From Candidatus Altimarinota bacterium (lineage in GTDB: Bacteria > Patescibacteriota > Gracilibacteria > BD1-5 > UBA6164), in contig JAHDHC010000006.1 of assembly GCA_020631485.1 (NCBI GenBank), forward strand, positions 1-64,000: DNA of 64,000 nt, given 5' to 3'. Positions 33,058 to 43,379 of the stretch are shown here, one piece after another; position 1 is the first letter of the stretch; every line of letters begins with the position of its first letter. The notes below the pieces were generated by a model that worked only from the letters and a program-made list of their open reading frames with translations, had not been told where the DNA came from and ran no database searches. The translations under genes were made by a program, and so were the position numbers.

Positions 33058-33219
33058 TTAAAAGATATACATAAGTCATACAAATTGCAGTCTTGTATGG
33101 TTTATAAGTATTTTTTAGGAGAAGAAATAAAAAATAAGAAATATTAGGGTTTTTATTTTTTAGGTTTTCAACAAAAAAATTAGATCTAAAAGGTATTTAT
33201 ATATTAAAATAAGATAATT

Positions 33220-33534
33220 ATGCTCGCAGTAATAGAACTCTGAGGAAATCAGTTTATCGTAAGAAAAGACGATGTGATCGAAGTAAAAAAACAAAAAGAT
33301 GTAGCTGAAGGAAAAAAGATCACTACAGAAGCGCTTCTTGTATCTGACGAAGAATGAAAAGAAACTAAAATAGGTTCTCCTCTTGTATCAGGTTCAAAAG
33401 TAGAACTCAAAGTACTCGAACAAAAAAGTGGAAAGAAAGTAAGAGTATTTAAAATGAAATCAAAAAAGAGATACATGAAAAATACATGATTTAAACCACA
33501 AATTACTGTATTGAAAGTCACGAGTATTGCATAA
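33220..33534 (+). CDS. rplU: Large-subunit ribosomal protein bL21
   Basis: 104 aa, family length. Binds 23S rRNA. Signatures: [20 protein letters not shown] at the start (Gly 8 is UGA), [19 protein letters not shown], and the C-terminal RNA-binding [20 protein letters not shown]. Usually followed by rpmA (bL27); here it is alone with a terminator 6 nt after the stop. Confidence 0.95.
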
Positions 33535-33539
33535 GTATC

Positions 33540-33574
33540 AAAAAGAGATATAATTTCACTGTATCTCTTTTTTT
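33540..33574 (+). terminator. Terminator after rplU
   Basis: AAAAAGAGATA and TATCTCTTTTTT form a hairpin with a T-run 6 nt after the stop codon. Confidence 0.85.
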
Positions 33575-33661
33575 AGTACTAGGTTCTTAAGATTTTCTTA
33601 ATCTCAAGAGTTATAGTAAAGTGACAAAATTGAATAAGATATTACACTCTAAAATCACCAA

Positions 33662-34762
33662 TTGGCTTCAAAAGTTAATGTTAAAGCGAGGATAAAAAGA
33701 CATTCTCGTATCCTCAAAGAGGATATCAACAAACTCAACCCAATGAGAAGTTTATACCATAAGTATAACTACAAATTTGTACTGAGCTCTATTATGATTG
33801 TTGCTCCCTTTTATCCAAGTTTTTTCTGAATGGTGTATGGAAATAACACTGTATTTGAGTTTGATAGGGACAATATAGATGAATCAAGTATTATCGGAGC
33901 ATTTAGCGAAGAGGAAGAAGAAGACAATTATAGTAATAGTTCTTTTCTCAGTATCGAAACCAGTGCAAATACCAAACGTGATCTTTCAGAAACAAGCGAG
34001 GTTATTAAACACGTAGTAAAAGAATGAGAGACCTATGATTCTATCGCAAATGATTTTGGTATCAGCAAAGAGTCAATCTACTGGGCAAATGATCTATCTC
34101 AGTTCAAAACGCTCGAAAAATGAAAAGAAATCAAAATACCACCGGTAACAGGACTGATTTATGCTGTAAAAAGTGGTGATACCCTCTCAAAAATAGCACA
34201 AGAGTATAAAATAGATGTTGAAAACATAAAATCTCAAAATAAAATCAAAGAGTGAGAAATAGCCAAATGAATGGAACTCATTCTTCCATGAGCTGAAAAA
34301 AAATATGTTGCTCCACCTGCTCCGAAGCCAACCTATACGAAGTCAAAAACTACAAGTTGAGGTTACAGCTTTGCAAAAGCTGCGACGAGTACTTATGTGC
34401 CTCCAGTATCAGGATGATACACTCTAACGCGGAGAAAACCTCAACATACATTTTATTGGGGGAATTGTACGCGGTTTGTTGGGCAATACAAAAATGTAAA
34501 CTGGGGTGGAAATGCAAATCAGTGGCTTCGTAATGCACGTGCAAAATGACACGCTACATGATATAGAGCGACTCCAGGTGCTATTATCGTATTTTGAGGA
34601 AGATGATACAATCCAAGATATGGTCATGTTGGAATCGTGAAAAAAGTAGAGTGAAATCAGCTCGTTGTAGTAGATATGAACTATCGTAGACTCAACGAAG
34701 TTACCTATCGTAGGATTCCTGCAAATGATGCTTCTATCAGAGGATATATATATGTAGATTAA
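33662..34762 (+). CDS. Secreted LysM-CHAP peptidoglycan hydrolase
   Basis: 366 aa from a TTG start; an in-frame ATG at 33743 is the alternative but would shorten the basic N-terminus. A signal anchor lies at about 40-58 (YKFVLSSIMIVAPFYPSFFG). Two LysM-type repeats (about 115-160: VVKEGETYDSIANDFGISKE; and 165-215: VKSGDTLSKIAQEYKIDVEN) bind peptidoglycan. The C-terminal CHAP domain has catalytic Cys in WGNCTRFVGQY near residue 268 and His in YGHVGIVKKV near 321. It probably cuts peptide bonds in the wall, either the cell's own during division or a partner's. Own terminator follows. Confidence 0.85.
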
Positions 34763-34797
34763 AAAAATACTTCAGGAAAAAACTGAAGTATTTTTTT
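34761..34797. terminator. Bidirectional terminator
   Basis: AAAAAAATACTTCA and TGAAGTATTTTTTT pair directly after the CHAP gene and cover the convergent dnaJ-like stop. Confidence 0.9.
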
Positions 34798-35470
34798 AGT
34801 ATCATACATTTTCACTAATACGTTCGAGCATATTCATATCAACTTCCGATATATTTTTGGGCATTTTTGCATCTACTTTTACTATCAGATTTCCTGTCTT
34901 CCCTCAGACGCTTTTCCCATGTCACTTCAAACGAAATTTGGTTCAGGGTTTTGTGAACCTTGGGATTTTGAGTTTTACATTTTTTTTATTTGCTCACTGT
35001 AACTCTATCTTACATCAAAGTATGAGCTGAAATATCGGTACTTCATATACATGTTCTAGATCGAGCTGTACTTGTTTTTTTTGCTGAGTTTGAGAATTTC
35101 TTGTAGATCAAAATCAAGACATTTCTTCAAAAATATCTCAAAAATCAAAACTTGCTCATCACCCAGACTTCCCTCATCCAAATCATGAAAAGATATCTTC
35201 AAATCCCGAAAAATCTGCATTTCATTGAGCTCAAGCTCATGAAAATGGATTTGGTCATGAGCTTCAAAACATATCATAATTTTTCTTTTTTTTGCTATCT
35301 CAGAGAGTATCATATGCTTGATTGATTTCTTTGAATTTCTTCTCAGCTTCTTTATCTCACTTATTTCTATCAGGATGATATTTCATCGCGAGTTTACGAT
35401 ATGATTTTTTTATTTCTTCCTGGCTTGCAGATTTACTTACTCAAAGAGTTTCATAAAAATTCGTCGACAT
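34796..35470 (-). CDS. DnaJ-type co-chaperone lacking the zinc-finger domain
   Basis: 224 aa against about 375 for full DnaJ. J-domain at the N-terminus (NFYETLGVSKSASQEEIKKS, YHPDRN with the HPD motif), then a Gly/Phe-rich stretch (about 72-125, full of UGA-coded Gly), then one C-terminal substrate-binding beta domain (VQLDLEHVYEV; KLKIPRFTKPGTKFRLKGHG). The four CxxCxGxG zinc-binding repeats are absent and the second C-terminal domain is cut down, so it is nearer to CbpA/type II J-proteins. It would stimulate DnaK. No dnaK or grpE is next to it. Confidence 0.85.
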
Positions 35471-35592
35471 TTTTGTATATAATGATAAAAGTATGAAAAA
35501 TAATATTATTTTTCATACTTTTATCAAGTTATAACTTGATTTTTTAGTTCGTATCCTGTAAAATAGAAGGGATCTATAACAGAACTAATTTC

Positions 35593-37572
35593 GTGAAAAA
35601 AACAATTATTTTTTCTTGTCTCTTCTTTAGTCTCACACTGTGAGTTCAAGGATCAACAGGAAATGCCATTGATAACTTTAGAAATCTCGAATACGAGATG
35701 ATTTTTGAGTCTGACAATATTTTTTTAGAATGAGAAAATAAGAAAATCATAGAAGCTTCGAAAAAAGCAAATCTTTATGGATCCATACGTGCTTCAATTG
35801 AGGAAAAAAGAAAAGAAGCCGAAATAAAAAAAGAAATAGTTGATCGTGAAATATTCTCCCTTGAAAGTAGCATTTCAAATCTCGAAGAAGATATCAAAAG
35901 AACAATAAATTATATTGAAGAACTCAACAAAGAAGTAGTAAAAACAAATAAAAGCATTCAAGCAAATCAAAAAACTATTGCTTTTATGACTGATAAAGTA
36001 GAAAAAAGTGAAGCAAACCTAAAAAAATATATCTCCCATATCTATGCAAAATCTAATACCCTCTACAATGATGATGAAATAGACAACATAAAAGCAATGC
36101 TCTTGAGTGGGAAAGATATATGAGAATTATTGTCTGACAGCCACTATAAAACACTTATACAACTCACTGGAAAAAAACTTTTAGATAATCATAGAAGCTA
36201 TCTTCGTCAGCTCTATATCAAAAAAATAGAACTCGAAAAAGAGATAAAAAAACTCAAAGTACTCAGAAAAGAAGAGTTTATAAGCAAGAAAAATCTGAGT
36301 GACAAAAAAGCACTCAAAGAAAGATTTCTTGAAATATCAAAATGAGAGCAGGCAGAATACGAAAAATTCATCCAAAATAAAATTGAGATCGAAAAAGAAC
36401 TCAAAGACAAACAACTTGCAGAGCAACTAAAGTTTGAAGAGATACAAAAAGATATCCTCGCCGAATATGAATGTGAATACGTAAACGTAGAGGAACAAGA
36501 AGATGCCTGAGATTTTTTATCAGAAAAATGTTTTAACCTCAATAGAGCTATTGCTGCTGAAGCAAAACTCAAAGATGAAGAAATATCTGACACGAACTTT
36601 CTCGATTGGCCAGTAGCTCCAGTAAATGGGATAAGCGCGCAGTTCAATGATGCAAACTATGTAAAAGCTCTTGGAACAGATCACTGAGCTATCGATCTTC
36701 CACTGAATCAGGGGACAGATATTATGGCTGCAGCTGATGGATATGTTATCTATATACTTCCCCCAACATCAGAAGAGTACTCATATATAGCACTCAAACA
36801 CTCAAATGGATACGTAACTGTATATGCACATACAAGTGAGATTCTTGTAGACAGGTACGATTTTGTAGAACGCTGAGAAGTTTTTGCAAAGAGTTGAGGG
36901 ATTCCTGGAACGAAGTGAGCATGATATCTCTCTACCTGAGCGCATCTTCACTTTGAAGTATTTTACAACCAAGAACTCAGTGATCCTTTACAGTTTCTTG
37001 ACCTTTCCTACCTTAAAATAAAAGACATTCCAAAAAAATATGTTTATAAATTTTACTGAGACTTCCAAGCGCGTATGGGATATGAATACGCTGGACAAGC
37101 AACATGAAACAACGTCTTCCGTCTCTCTGGGGCAAATGAAATCGAAAGACAAAAAAATCTTTTAGACAAATATGCTACTCTGAGTTTCAAAAATTGGGAC
37201 ATATGGGTTGAAGAATCAATCGATTGATGAATTGATCCAACATTTACTATGTGTATATGACTTGCAGAAACAGGTCTAGGAAGAAATCTTAAAACTCCTT
37301 TTAATATCTGAAATGTCGGAAATACTGACTCTTGAGCTACGATTACTTTTCCAAATGCACGCTCGGGAATACATGCAATGATCAAATGACTCAATAACAA
37401 GTATCTCAGCCAATATGATGAAATCCGACTCCTGAGTCGTTATGGAAACAAGGATCAATCAAAACCTATATATGCATCTAGTCCTGATCACTGGCACAAT
37501 AATATCATAAAATGTATGAGCGCTATAAAGGGGAAATTTGTCCCAGATAACTACAATTTTAGACTAAAATAA
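35593..37572 (+). CDS. EnvC-like coiled-coil M23 peptidase with extra C-terminal domain
   Basis: 659 aa from GTG, the only start compatible with the signal peptide (KKTIIFSCLFFSLTLG). Residues about 55-340 are a long coiled coil (KKEIVDREIFSLESSISNLE and similar), as in EnvC/PcsB. An M23 domain follows: DHGAIDLPLNQG near residue 363, TVYAHTSEI, and GAHLHFEVFY near 451. After about 480 comes a C-terminal domain of about 175 aa with GLAETGLGRNLKTPFNIGNV and GNTDSGATITFPN, resembling lysozyme/glucosaminidase-like folds, so it may cut glycan as well. Probably a cell-separation hydrolase. Confidence 0.82.
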
Positions 37573-37595
37573 AAGCTCCGTATTTTTGCTCCCAT

Positions 37596-37631
37596 ATAAA
37601 AACTATGCTACAATATATACATAGTTTTTAT
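37596..37631 (+). terminator. Terminator after the EnvC-like gene
   Basis: ATAAAAACTATG and CATAGTTTTTAT pair with a following T-run, 25 nt past the stop and just before mscS. Confidence 0.75.
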
Positions 37632-37651
37632 TTTTTATAGCGTAAAACACT

Positions 37652-38560
37652 ATGAATATATTTTTAAAAATATCTCTATTTGTGATATTTTTCATGTCAC
37701 AGATAGCTCACAGTTTTGCTGTATTATCATGAGAAGAAGTACAAACAACCACAAGTTTTATTGAGTGACTTTCAAAACTCCTCAGTGCTGACATGTTTCT
37801 CAAACTTGTCTCAGCTCTTATTATAGTTGTTATTACTTTTTTTATCGCTAAACTCGTCCGTAACAAGATATTTACCTATCTCGAAGGAAAACTCTGATGA
37901 GAAGGAGCAAATAAACAGGAAATGTTGTTTATGACGAGTCGTGTCGTAAACATAACGATCATTATTACTTGAATCACTGTAGCACTTGGAATCCTCTGAG
38001 TTGATATGACTATATTTATGGGGTGAATCTGATTTGGTATTGGTTTTACACTGAGAACATTTCTTTCAAACTTCATAGCCTGAATTATCATGGTTTCTCA
38101 ATGAACCTATCATACAAATGATCTCATAGAAGTAGAGGGGAAACAAGGGAGGATACAAAGAATCAATACCCTCTTTACAACCGCGCAACAACTCGATGGA
38201 GTTATATTTACCATTCCAAATATCAATTTTCTCGATAAAGAAGTACGCAATTATAATTCTTCTGAAAAAAGGAGAATCGATATAGATATACACTTTGACT
38301 ATGGAGCAGATATCATAAAGATAAAATCTATCCTGAAAAAAGTTGCATACAGTTTCGATGAAGTTCTGACAAGTCCTGAGGCGACTATGATTATTGATTC
38401 ATTTGATGATTCATACATCAGAGTCCAATATAGACCATGGATACTCAGTGATACAAATTTTATTACAATGAAATCAAATCTCCTAGAAACTATAAATCTT
38501 GCATTTACCCAAGCTGGGATCGAAGTCGCAAAACAAAAAATCACGATTGAAAATGCATAA
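37652..38560 (+). CDS. mscS: Small-conductance mechanosensitive channel MscS
   Basis: 302 aa, near E. coli MscS (286). Signal-like hydrophobic start, then three helices. TM3 is the Gly/Ala-rich pore helix followed by the family motif: GIGFTLRTFLSNFIAGIIM, QGTYHTNDLIEV, then the beta domain (VEGKQGRIQRINTLFTTAQQ; VIFTIPNINFL). The C-terminal cage domain ends ARQ-like (AGIEVAKQKITIENA). A channel for osmotic downshock. Own terminator. Confidence 0.93.
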
Positions 38561-38592
38561 AAAATATCTTCTCATCTGAGAAGATATTTTTT
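38559..38592. terminator. Bidirectional terminator
   Basis: AAAAAATATCTTCTCA and TGAGAAGATATTTTTT pair between mscS and htpG, which are convergent. Confidence 0.9.
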
Positions 38593-38611
38593 ATAATGTG
38601 AAGTGAAAAAC

Positions 38612-40573
38612 TTATACGAACTTCTTTGCAAACTTTTGTGTGAGTTCTATAAATTCTCAGATATTTTCAAGCTCGCCTCATTCAAGCAATATAGCTTGAT
38701 AGTACGAATACATGATAAGATCTTTGAGTGCTTTTGATTTGATATCAGCTTGAAACTCTTTTTTCATAGTCTTTAAAAGAGTATTATTTGGGTTTAACTC
38801 CAGTATTCTTTTTTGTGCAGGTATATCTTGGCCCATTGATTTCATCATCTTCTCCATTTGAGGATTGAGTCATCATTCTGGTGTCTTAAGCGCTCAGAGA
38901 GCTGATCAGAGATTTTTATTGAGTACTACTTTCTCAATTTTCTCTTGGCCTATTATATTTTTCGTGAGCTCTAGGAAGTCCTTGAAATCCTTTTCTTGTT
39001 TTTCTTCTTTTTTCTTTTCTTCGTCTGTTTTTTCTGAAAGCTCTATATCATCACTCATAATCGACTTAAGTTTCGCTCAGTGATACTCAGTAAGACTTTG
39101 TACAAGCCATTCATCAATCGGATCAGTCAAAAGGAGTACATCTATATTTTTTTCCTTAAATTGGTTGAGATATGGACTTGCAAGTGCTTCAGATTTTGAT
39201 TTCGCTGTTATATAATAGATTACTTGTCATTCTGAACTTGATTCAGAATCTCTACTTGCTGTTTCACTCTCTTTAACATCTCATTCTTCATTCCCCTCTT
39301 CTGTGAGGAGAGGAGAAGCTTTTTCTAGATAGCTTTCAAGAAGAATATTTTTATTCTCAAGAAAGCTCTGAAACTTGAGTACTTCTGCTATATCTTCTTT
39401 TATATCTTGTTCATAATGAATACCTTCTTTGAGGTAGTTTCCGTAACTTTCGAGAAACTCATCGTATTGAGTTTCATCTTTTCTGAGAGATTTTTTGAGC
39501 TCAGCTATCACTTTTTTTGTGAGTCATTTTTTGATCTTCTCAAGTGCACTATTTCCCTGGAGCATTTCGCGACTAATGTTAAGAGGGAGATCACTGGTTT
39601 CAACGACTCCTGAAACAAATCTCAGCCACACTGGAAGCAGCTCTTTTGCATTTTCGAGTATTAAGACATTTTGTATATAGAGCTTTGGTCCGTATTCTAT
39701 GTTTGGATCAGATAGGTTTTTAAACATGTTTGCTTTCTGAGGGACAAACAAGAGAGATTTATAGCTCACCATTCACTCTACATTTGTATGTATGTGTGTG
39801 AGTGGTGCATTAAAATCCATTGAAACTGATTGGTAAAAGCTCTTGAGCTCTTCGTCACTTATTTCAGATTTTGACTTTTTCCATATAGCTTTACTATCAT
39901 TCACCTGCTCAAGTTTTCTCTTGCCTTTATTGTCATCATTTTCTATTTCGAGCATCATGATAGGTACTCACACATAGTTTGAGTATTTTTTTATGAGTTC
40001 ACGTATCTTCCAGTCTTCGAGAAGCTCTGTATTTGCTTCATTGATATGCAGAGTTATCTCCGTTCCTCTTTCTTTTTTATCTGCCTCAACTACCTCATAG
40101 CTGGATTTTCCATCACTTTTCCATGTATGAGACTTTGCATCTAACCCAGATCTTGTCGTCACTTCTACTCTATCTGCTACCATAAAACTTGAGTAAAACC
40201 CTACTCAAAATTGTCCAATAAGATTATGATCTCCATCTTCTTTTGCTTTTTTGAGTTTTTCTACGAACTCTTTGGTTCCAGACTTCGCAATAGTTCAGAG
40301 ATTGTTGTGGAGTTCTTCTTCTGTCATTCATATTCCATTGTCCTTGAGAACGATAGTTTTTTTCTCTTTATCTACAGATATTTCTATCTCAAACTGTTCT
40401 CCCTCTTTTAAAAAGGTAGTATCAGTAAGGCTCTTTATACGAGCCTTATCAATCGCATCACTGGAGTTTGAAATAAGCTCTCTGAGAAAAATCTCTTTAT
40501 TAGAGTAAATTGAGTGTGTCAATAACTCCAAGATCCTTCCAGTCTCTGCTTCAAAATTATGTTTTTTTGTCAT
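38612..40573 (-). CDS. htpG: HSP90 chaperone HtpG with in-frame repeat insertion
   Basis: 653 aa. An ATP-dependent chaperone. GHKL ATPase motifs: ELISNSSDAIDKAR (N/D box), a DNGIGM box near 100, GQFGVGFYSSFMVAD. Middle domain with PLNISREMLQG; C-terminal dimer domain with NPQMEKMMKSMG. Between LLESYLEKA and GQVIYYITA (about residues 417-450), where E. coli HtpG has a few residues, there is an extra stretch of about 28 aa. It coincides with two palindromic repeats (39229-39249, 39291-39316) and stays in frame. The lid and catalytic core are untouched. Start at the MTKKHNFEAE Met (40573), not the upstream Met. No CIRCE seen. Confidence 0.96.
39229..39249. repeat. Palindromic repeat inside htpG (1)
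   Basis: ATTCTGAA-CTTGA-TTCAGAAT is a perfect 8-bp inverted repeat, translated in frame (DSESSSEG region). The TCATTCTGAACTTGATTCAG core is of a repeat type common in other bacterial genomes. Confidence 0.7.
39291..39316. repeat. Palindromic repeat inside htpG (2)
   Basis: TTCCCCTCTTCTGTGAGGAG followed by AGGAGA is a degenerate copy of the CCCCTCTCC/GGAGAGGGG element of sufS. It is translated as SPLLTEEGNEE. Confidence 0.65.
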
Positions 40574-40687
40574 TGTTTTTTTATTTAATCCCTTAATTTT
40601 TTTGATAAAACCTTCAAAGGGGAAAATTAATTTAAGCACATAAATATACTAGGTGCTAAAATTTTATAGATTTTTATATCTGAGTCA

Positions 40688-40732
40688 AGAAAAATATAGA
40701 GATTTTATTCATTGAAATTGACAAGAGTCATT
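40688..40732 (+). repeat. 45-bp direct repeat, copy 1 (promoter region of paralogue A)
   Basis: Identical over 45 nt to 41491-41535. It contains TTGACA (40718-40723) with a -10-like TATCAT at about 17-nt spacing. It lies 47-91 nt before the gene at 40779. Confidence 0.9.
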
Positions 40733-40778
40733 GTTTTATTATCATAATTTATATATAAAATAAAAAAATACTAAAACT

Positions 40779-41384
40779 ATGGGAAATATACATATAGCTG
40801 ATGCTGATCAGTTTTTATGAGAACGAATAGAAGAATCAATAGAGTCTCAAAATTACACTGATTTTGTAACTACAATATTAGAAAATAATCAAACAAACCC
40901 TATTTCTAAGACTCCTCTCCCACACAGACTCATTACTGCATCTCAACTTCCTATCACCTACTCTCAAAGTATTTTAGCTTTAAGGGACTGAGTCATATCT
41001 GATATTGAAATGCTATTAAACGCTGAAATACAAGAAAAGATCTCGATAGGAACAACGCTTGCAAATATCAATACTCTTGTCTTCAATGCATATATCAACC
41101 ATATATGTATACAAAATGCTCTTCAATTCAACAGACTGAGAATCGACAAAAGAGATTGATACTTGTACAGGATACAAAGTGGTAATGACACAAAAACCGT
41201 AACAAGAAGTTTTTGAGAATGAAGAAGATCTCAGTCCGAAGCACTATTAGAAATAATAATTGCATGAATGTCACTCGAAAATATGACTAACACTGTGAAT
41301 ACATTAGAAGCATTGTGACCACTGCAGAGCCTCTCTATGACAAATGAATTATTAAAAAAAGCTAAATTTGCTCAACTCTCCTAA
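40779..41384 (+). CDS. Unknown protein, paralogue A of a tandem pair
   Basis: 201 aa. Not recognised. Hydrophilic and helical, no signal or membrane segment. It shares with the next gene a central block: FNAYINHICIQNALQFNRLR then DKRDGYLYRI, and SQSEALLEIII (here) versus SQSDALLEII (there). So the two are true paralogues of about 25-30% overall similarity by eye. Preceded by the 45-bp repeat with TTGACA. The shared DRDGY-Y-RI plus basic residues could bind nucleic acid, but this is speculative. Confidence 0.72.
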
Positions 41385-41490
41385 AATAACAAGTTAAAAA
41401 ACAATTCCAAGTTACTATACTGAACTCCATCATCCTAATATACTACTTTCTTTCCCTTTATCTACAGATATTCTGTTATTCTATATTCAA

Positions 41491-41535
41491 AGAAAAATAT
41501 AGAGATTTTATTCATTGAAATTGACAAGAGTCATT
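41491..41535 (+). repeat. 45-bp direct repeat, copy 2 (promoter region of paralogue B)
   Basis: Identical to 40688-40732. TTGACA (41521-41526) is followed by TATTAT (41543-41548) at 16-nt spacing, 31 nt before the gene at 41579. Confidence 0.9.
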
Positions 41536-41578
41536 AATTTTCTATTATTTTAGAATATTAATTCACTCTAGAGATATC

Positions 41579-42277
41579 ATGCACAAAATACCTATAACAA
41601 GAGCCGAAAGATTTTTATGTGAAAAAGTAACATCACAGTCACAAGAAGAAAGCTTTCTATTTCTCATAGAAGAAATATTAGACAGTGTAAATACTTGAAC
41701 AAATCACATTGTTATACCACCGGAACTCTGTACAAGTAGTTGAGATCCTGTTATATATGACCATAACATTGCCAGTATAAAATGATATACTACATCAAGA
41801 ATTTTAGATTTAGTTTCTGAAAGGATGGATTGTGAATGATTCTGAACTGAACTTCAAAGTCTCAGCTCGTCTCTATTTCATGCCTTTATCAACTATATAT
41901 GTATTCAAAACGCAACTGAAATCAATAGATTATCTATAGACGATAGAGACTGATATAAATATAGAATCGAAAAAGGTCCATATAGAAAAATGGTAAGTAG
42001 CAGGTTTGGAAAAACAAAATCTCAATCAGACGCGCTTTTGGAAATCATCAAAAAAGGAAAAGATCTCGAGCATGAATATGACTTATTAAAAGCTAACTGA
42101 AATCAATCTCAAGAAAGAAACCAATGAGTTGCCGTAGTTCGTGAGTGAGTAGATATGTACTGAATCTCTGAGAGAAACAAACCAACTCAAGAGCAAGAAA
42201 GACAAAGAGAAGTACAAAGAGATTTTGAACGTTTTTTTAATCAGAGTCTAGTTGATAATAATAAATTCACTATCTAA
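41579..42277 (+). CDS. Unknown protein, paralogue B of a tandem pair
   Basis: 232 aa. Not recognised. It has the same central block as paralogue A (FHAFINYICIQNATEINRLS then DDRDGYKYRIEKG; SQSDALLEII) and a longer charged C-terminus (NKPTQEQERQREVQRDFERF). Cytoplasmic by sequence. Independent promoter in the duplicated 45-bp repeat, so A and B may answer to the same signal. Confidence 0.72.
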
Positions 42278-42314
42278 ACTTCATTTTTTATACTCTAGTC
42301 TCATAAAAACTATT

Positions 42315-42776
42315 ATGCTCAATTGAATCCCAACACTCGTAGAACAGGAGAAGCAATCTCTAAGGTTCCAAAACAAAAATATCTCTATAAAAATATGAGT
42401 TGTATGTATTCTTATACTCCAACTCATACTTGCCTATTATATCCTTCAACCGATAGACCGTAATACTCTCAGTTTTACACTCATTCTCTTTTGGCCAGCA
42501 CTCGCCTCTATACTCCTACTTTGATCAAATATACCGAAAGAAAAAACTTCCTTCTCTCACGCATGGTATTACTGCTATAGCATAACAAGCATTGCGAGTT
42601 TATTTTATCTGATAGCTTATGCATTACAGGTCGCATGAATCGGAAAATCTTGAGAGGAAGCATGGATTATTGTACTCTTTCCATTGTATTGAGCTTTGTT
42701 TTTCTTTTGAGGATGAGCGCTATGAATTCTTATGGTCACATTTTATAGATTATCTCGCAAAAAAAAGAGTGACTAA
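42315..42776 (+). CDS. Small membrane protein with four helices
   Basis: 153 aa. Not recognised. A hydrophilic N-terminus (to about 24), then helices about 25-43, 52-70, 85-104 and 118-142 (the last Gly-rich through UGA codons: LYGALFFFGGGALGILM), and a short basic tail RLSRKKSD. It ends 4 nt before the convergent HD gene; careful frame tracking shows the two do not overlap. Confidence 0.65.
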
Positions 42777-42780
42777 ATCA

Positions 42781-43344
42781 CTACTTTTTTTCTTGGGTAT
42801 ATTTTTTCAGTCACTGTTTCATATCCTCGATAAACTCATCAATAGGGATCTCGAGAAGATGCTCACAGTTCATTACTTCGTGTCTTGAGACTCCAGCAGC
42901 AAAGCTCTTATCCTTGATTTTTTTCTTAATAGACTTTGGTTTAATCTCTCAAGGGTCATCAGAGGGCAGCATACGAAAATATGCCCACATAAATCCTGAA
43001 AGCTCATCAACGGCGCAGAGATATTTTCTTATGGGCGTATCTGGCTCTTCCTCAATCTCCTCTAAGAAATACCCATGAGACCTGATATCTCACTTCATTT
43101 CATCAGACATATCGATTTCTGCTCCAATCTCATCTAAAGCTTCTTTTAGATGCTTATCAGAGTCCTTTCCCACATAATCCCGGTCTATATCGTGGAGTAC
43201 TCCACAAGCCCACCAATAGTCAGCATCTTCTCCAAGTTTTTCTGCAAAATACTCCATACAAGCACCAACCTGATACAAATGTTCTTTCGTGGCATCCGAG
43301 TACTTATCCACCAGTGCGAGTATCTGCGATCTATTTATATTCAT
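42781..43344 (-). CDS. HD-domain phosphohydrolase
   Basis: 187 aa. HD motif: KEHLYQVGACMEYFAEKL with the first His, then GVLHDIDRDY (H-D pair near residue 53) and a later Asp in CAVDELSGF. HD proteins hydrolyse nucleotides or cyclic dinucleotides; this short version is like the HDIG/YqeK-less 'hydrolase' group, so the substrate is unknown. It lies 35 nt downstream of sufS and may be the tail of the suf operon. Confidence 0.8.
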
Positions 43345-43379
43345 AATATTTTGATTAATTTAAAAATACAATACTTATG

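Noticed and set aside
40364-41477. A duplicated htpG fragment between the two paralogues
   Set aside because: Only about 17 nt match exactly; too short in AT-rich DNA to annotate as a feature, kept as a side remark.
42315-43065. A long antisense overlap between the membrane protein gene and the HD gene
   Set aside because: Codon-by-codon positions show that the membrane gene stops at 42776 (TAA), 4 nt before the HD gene end; there is no overlap.
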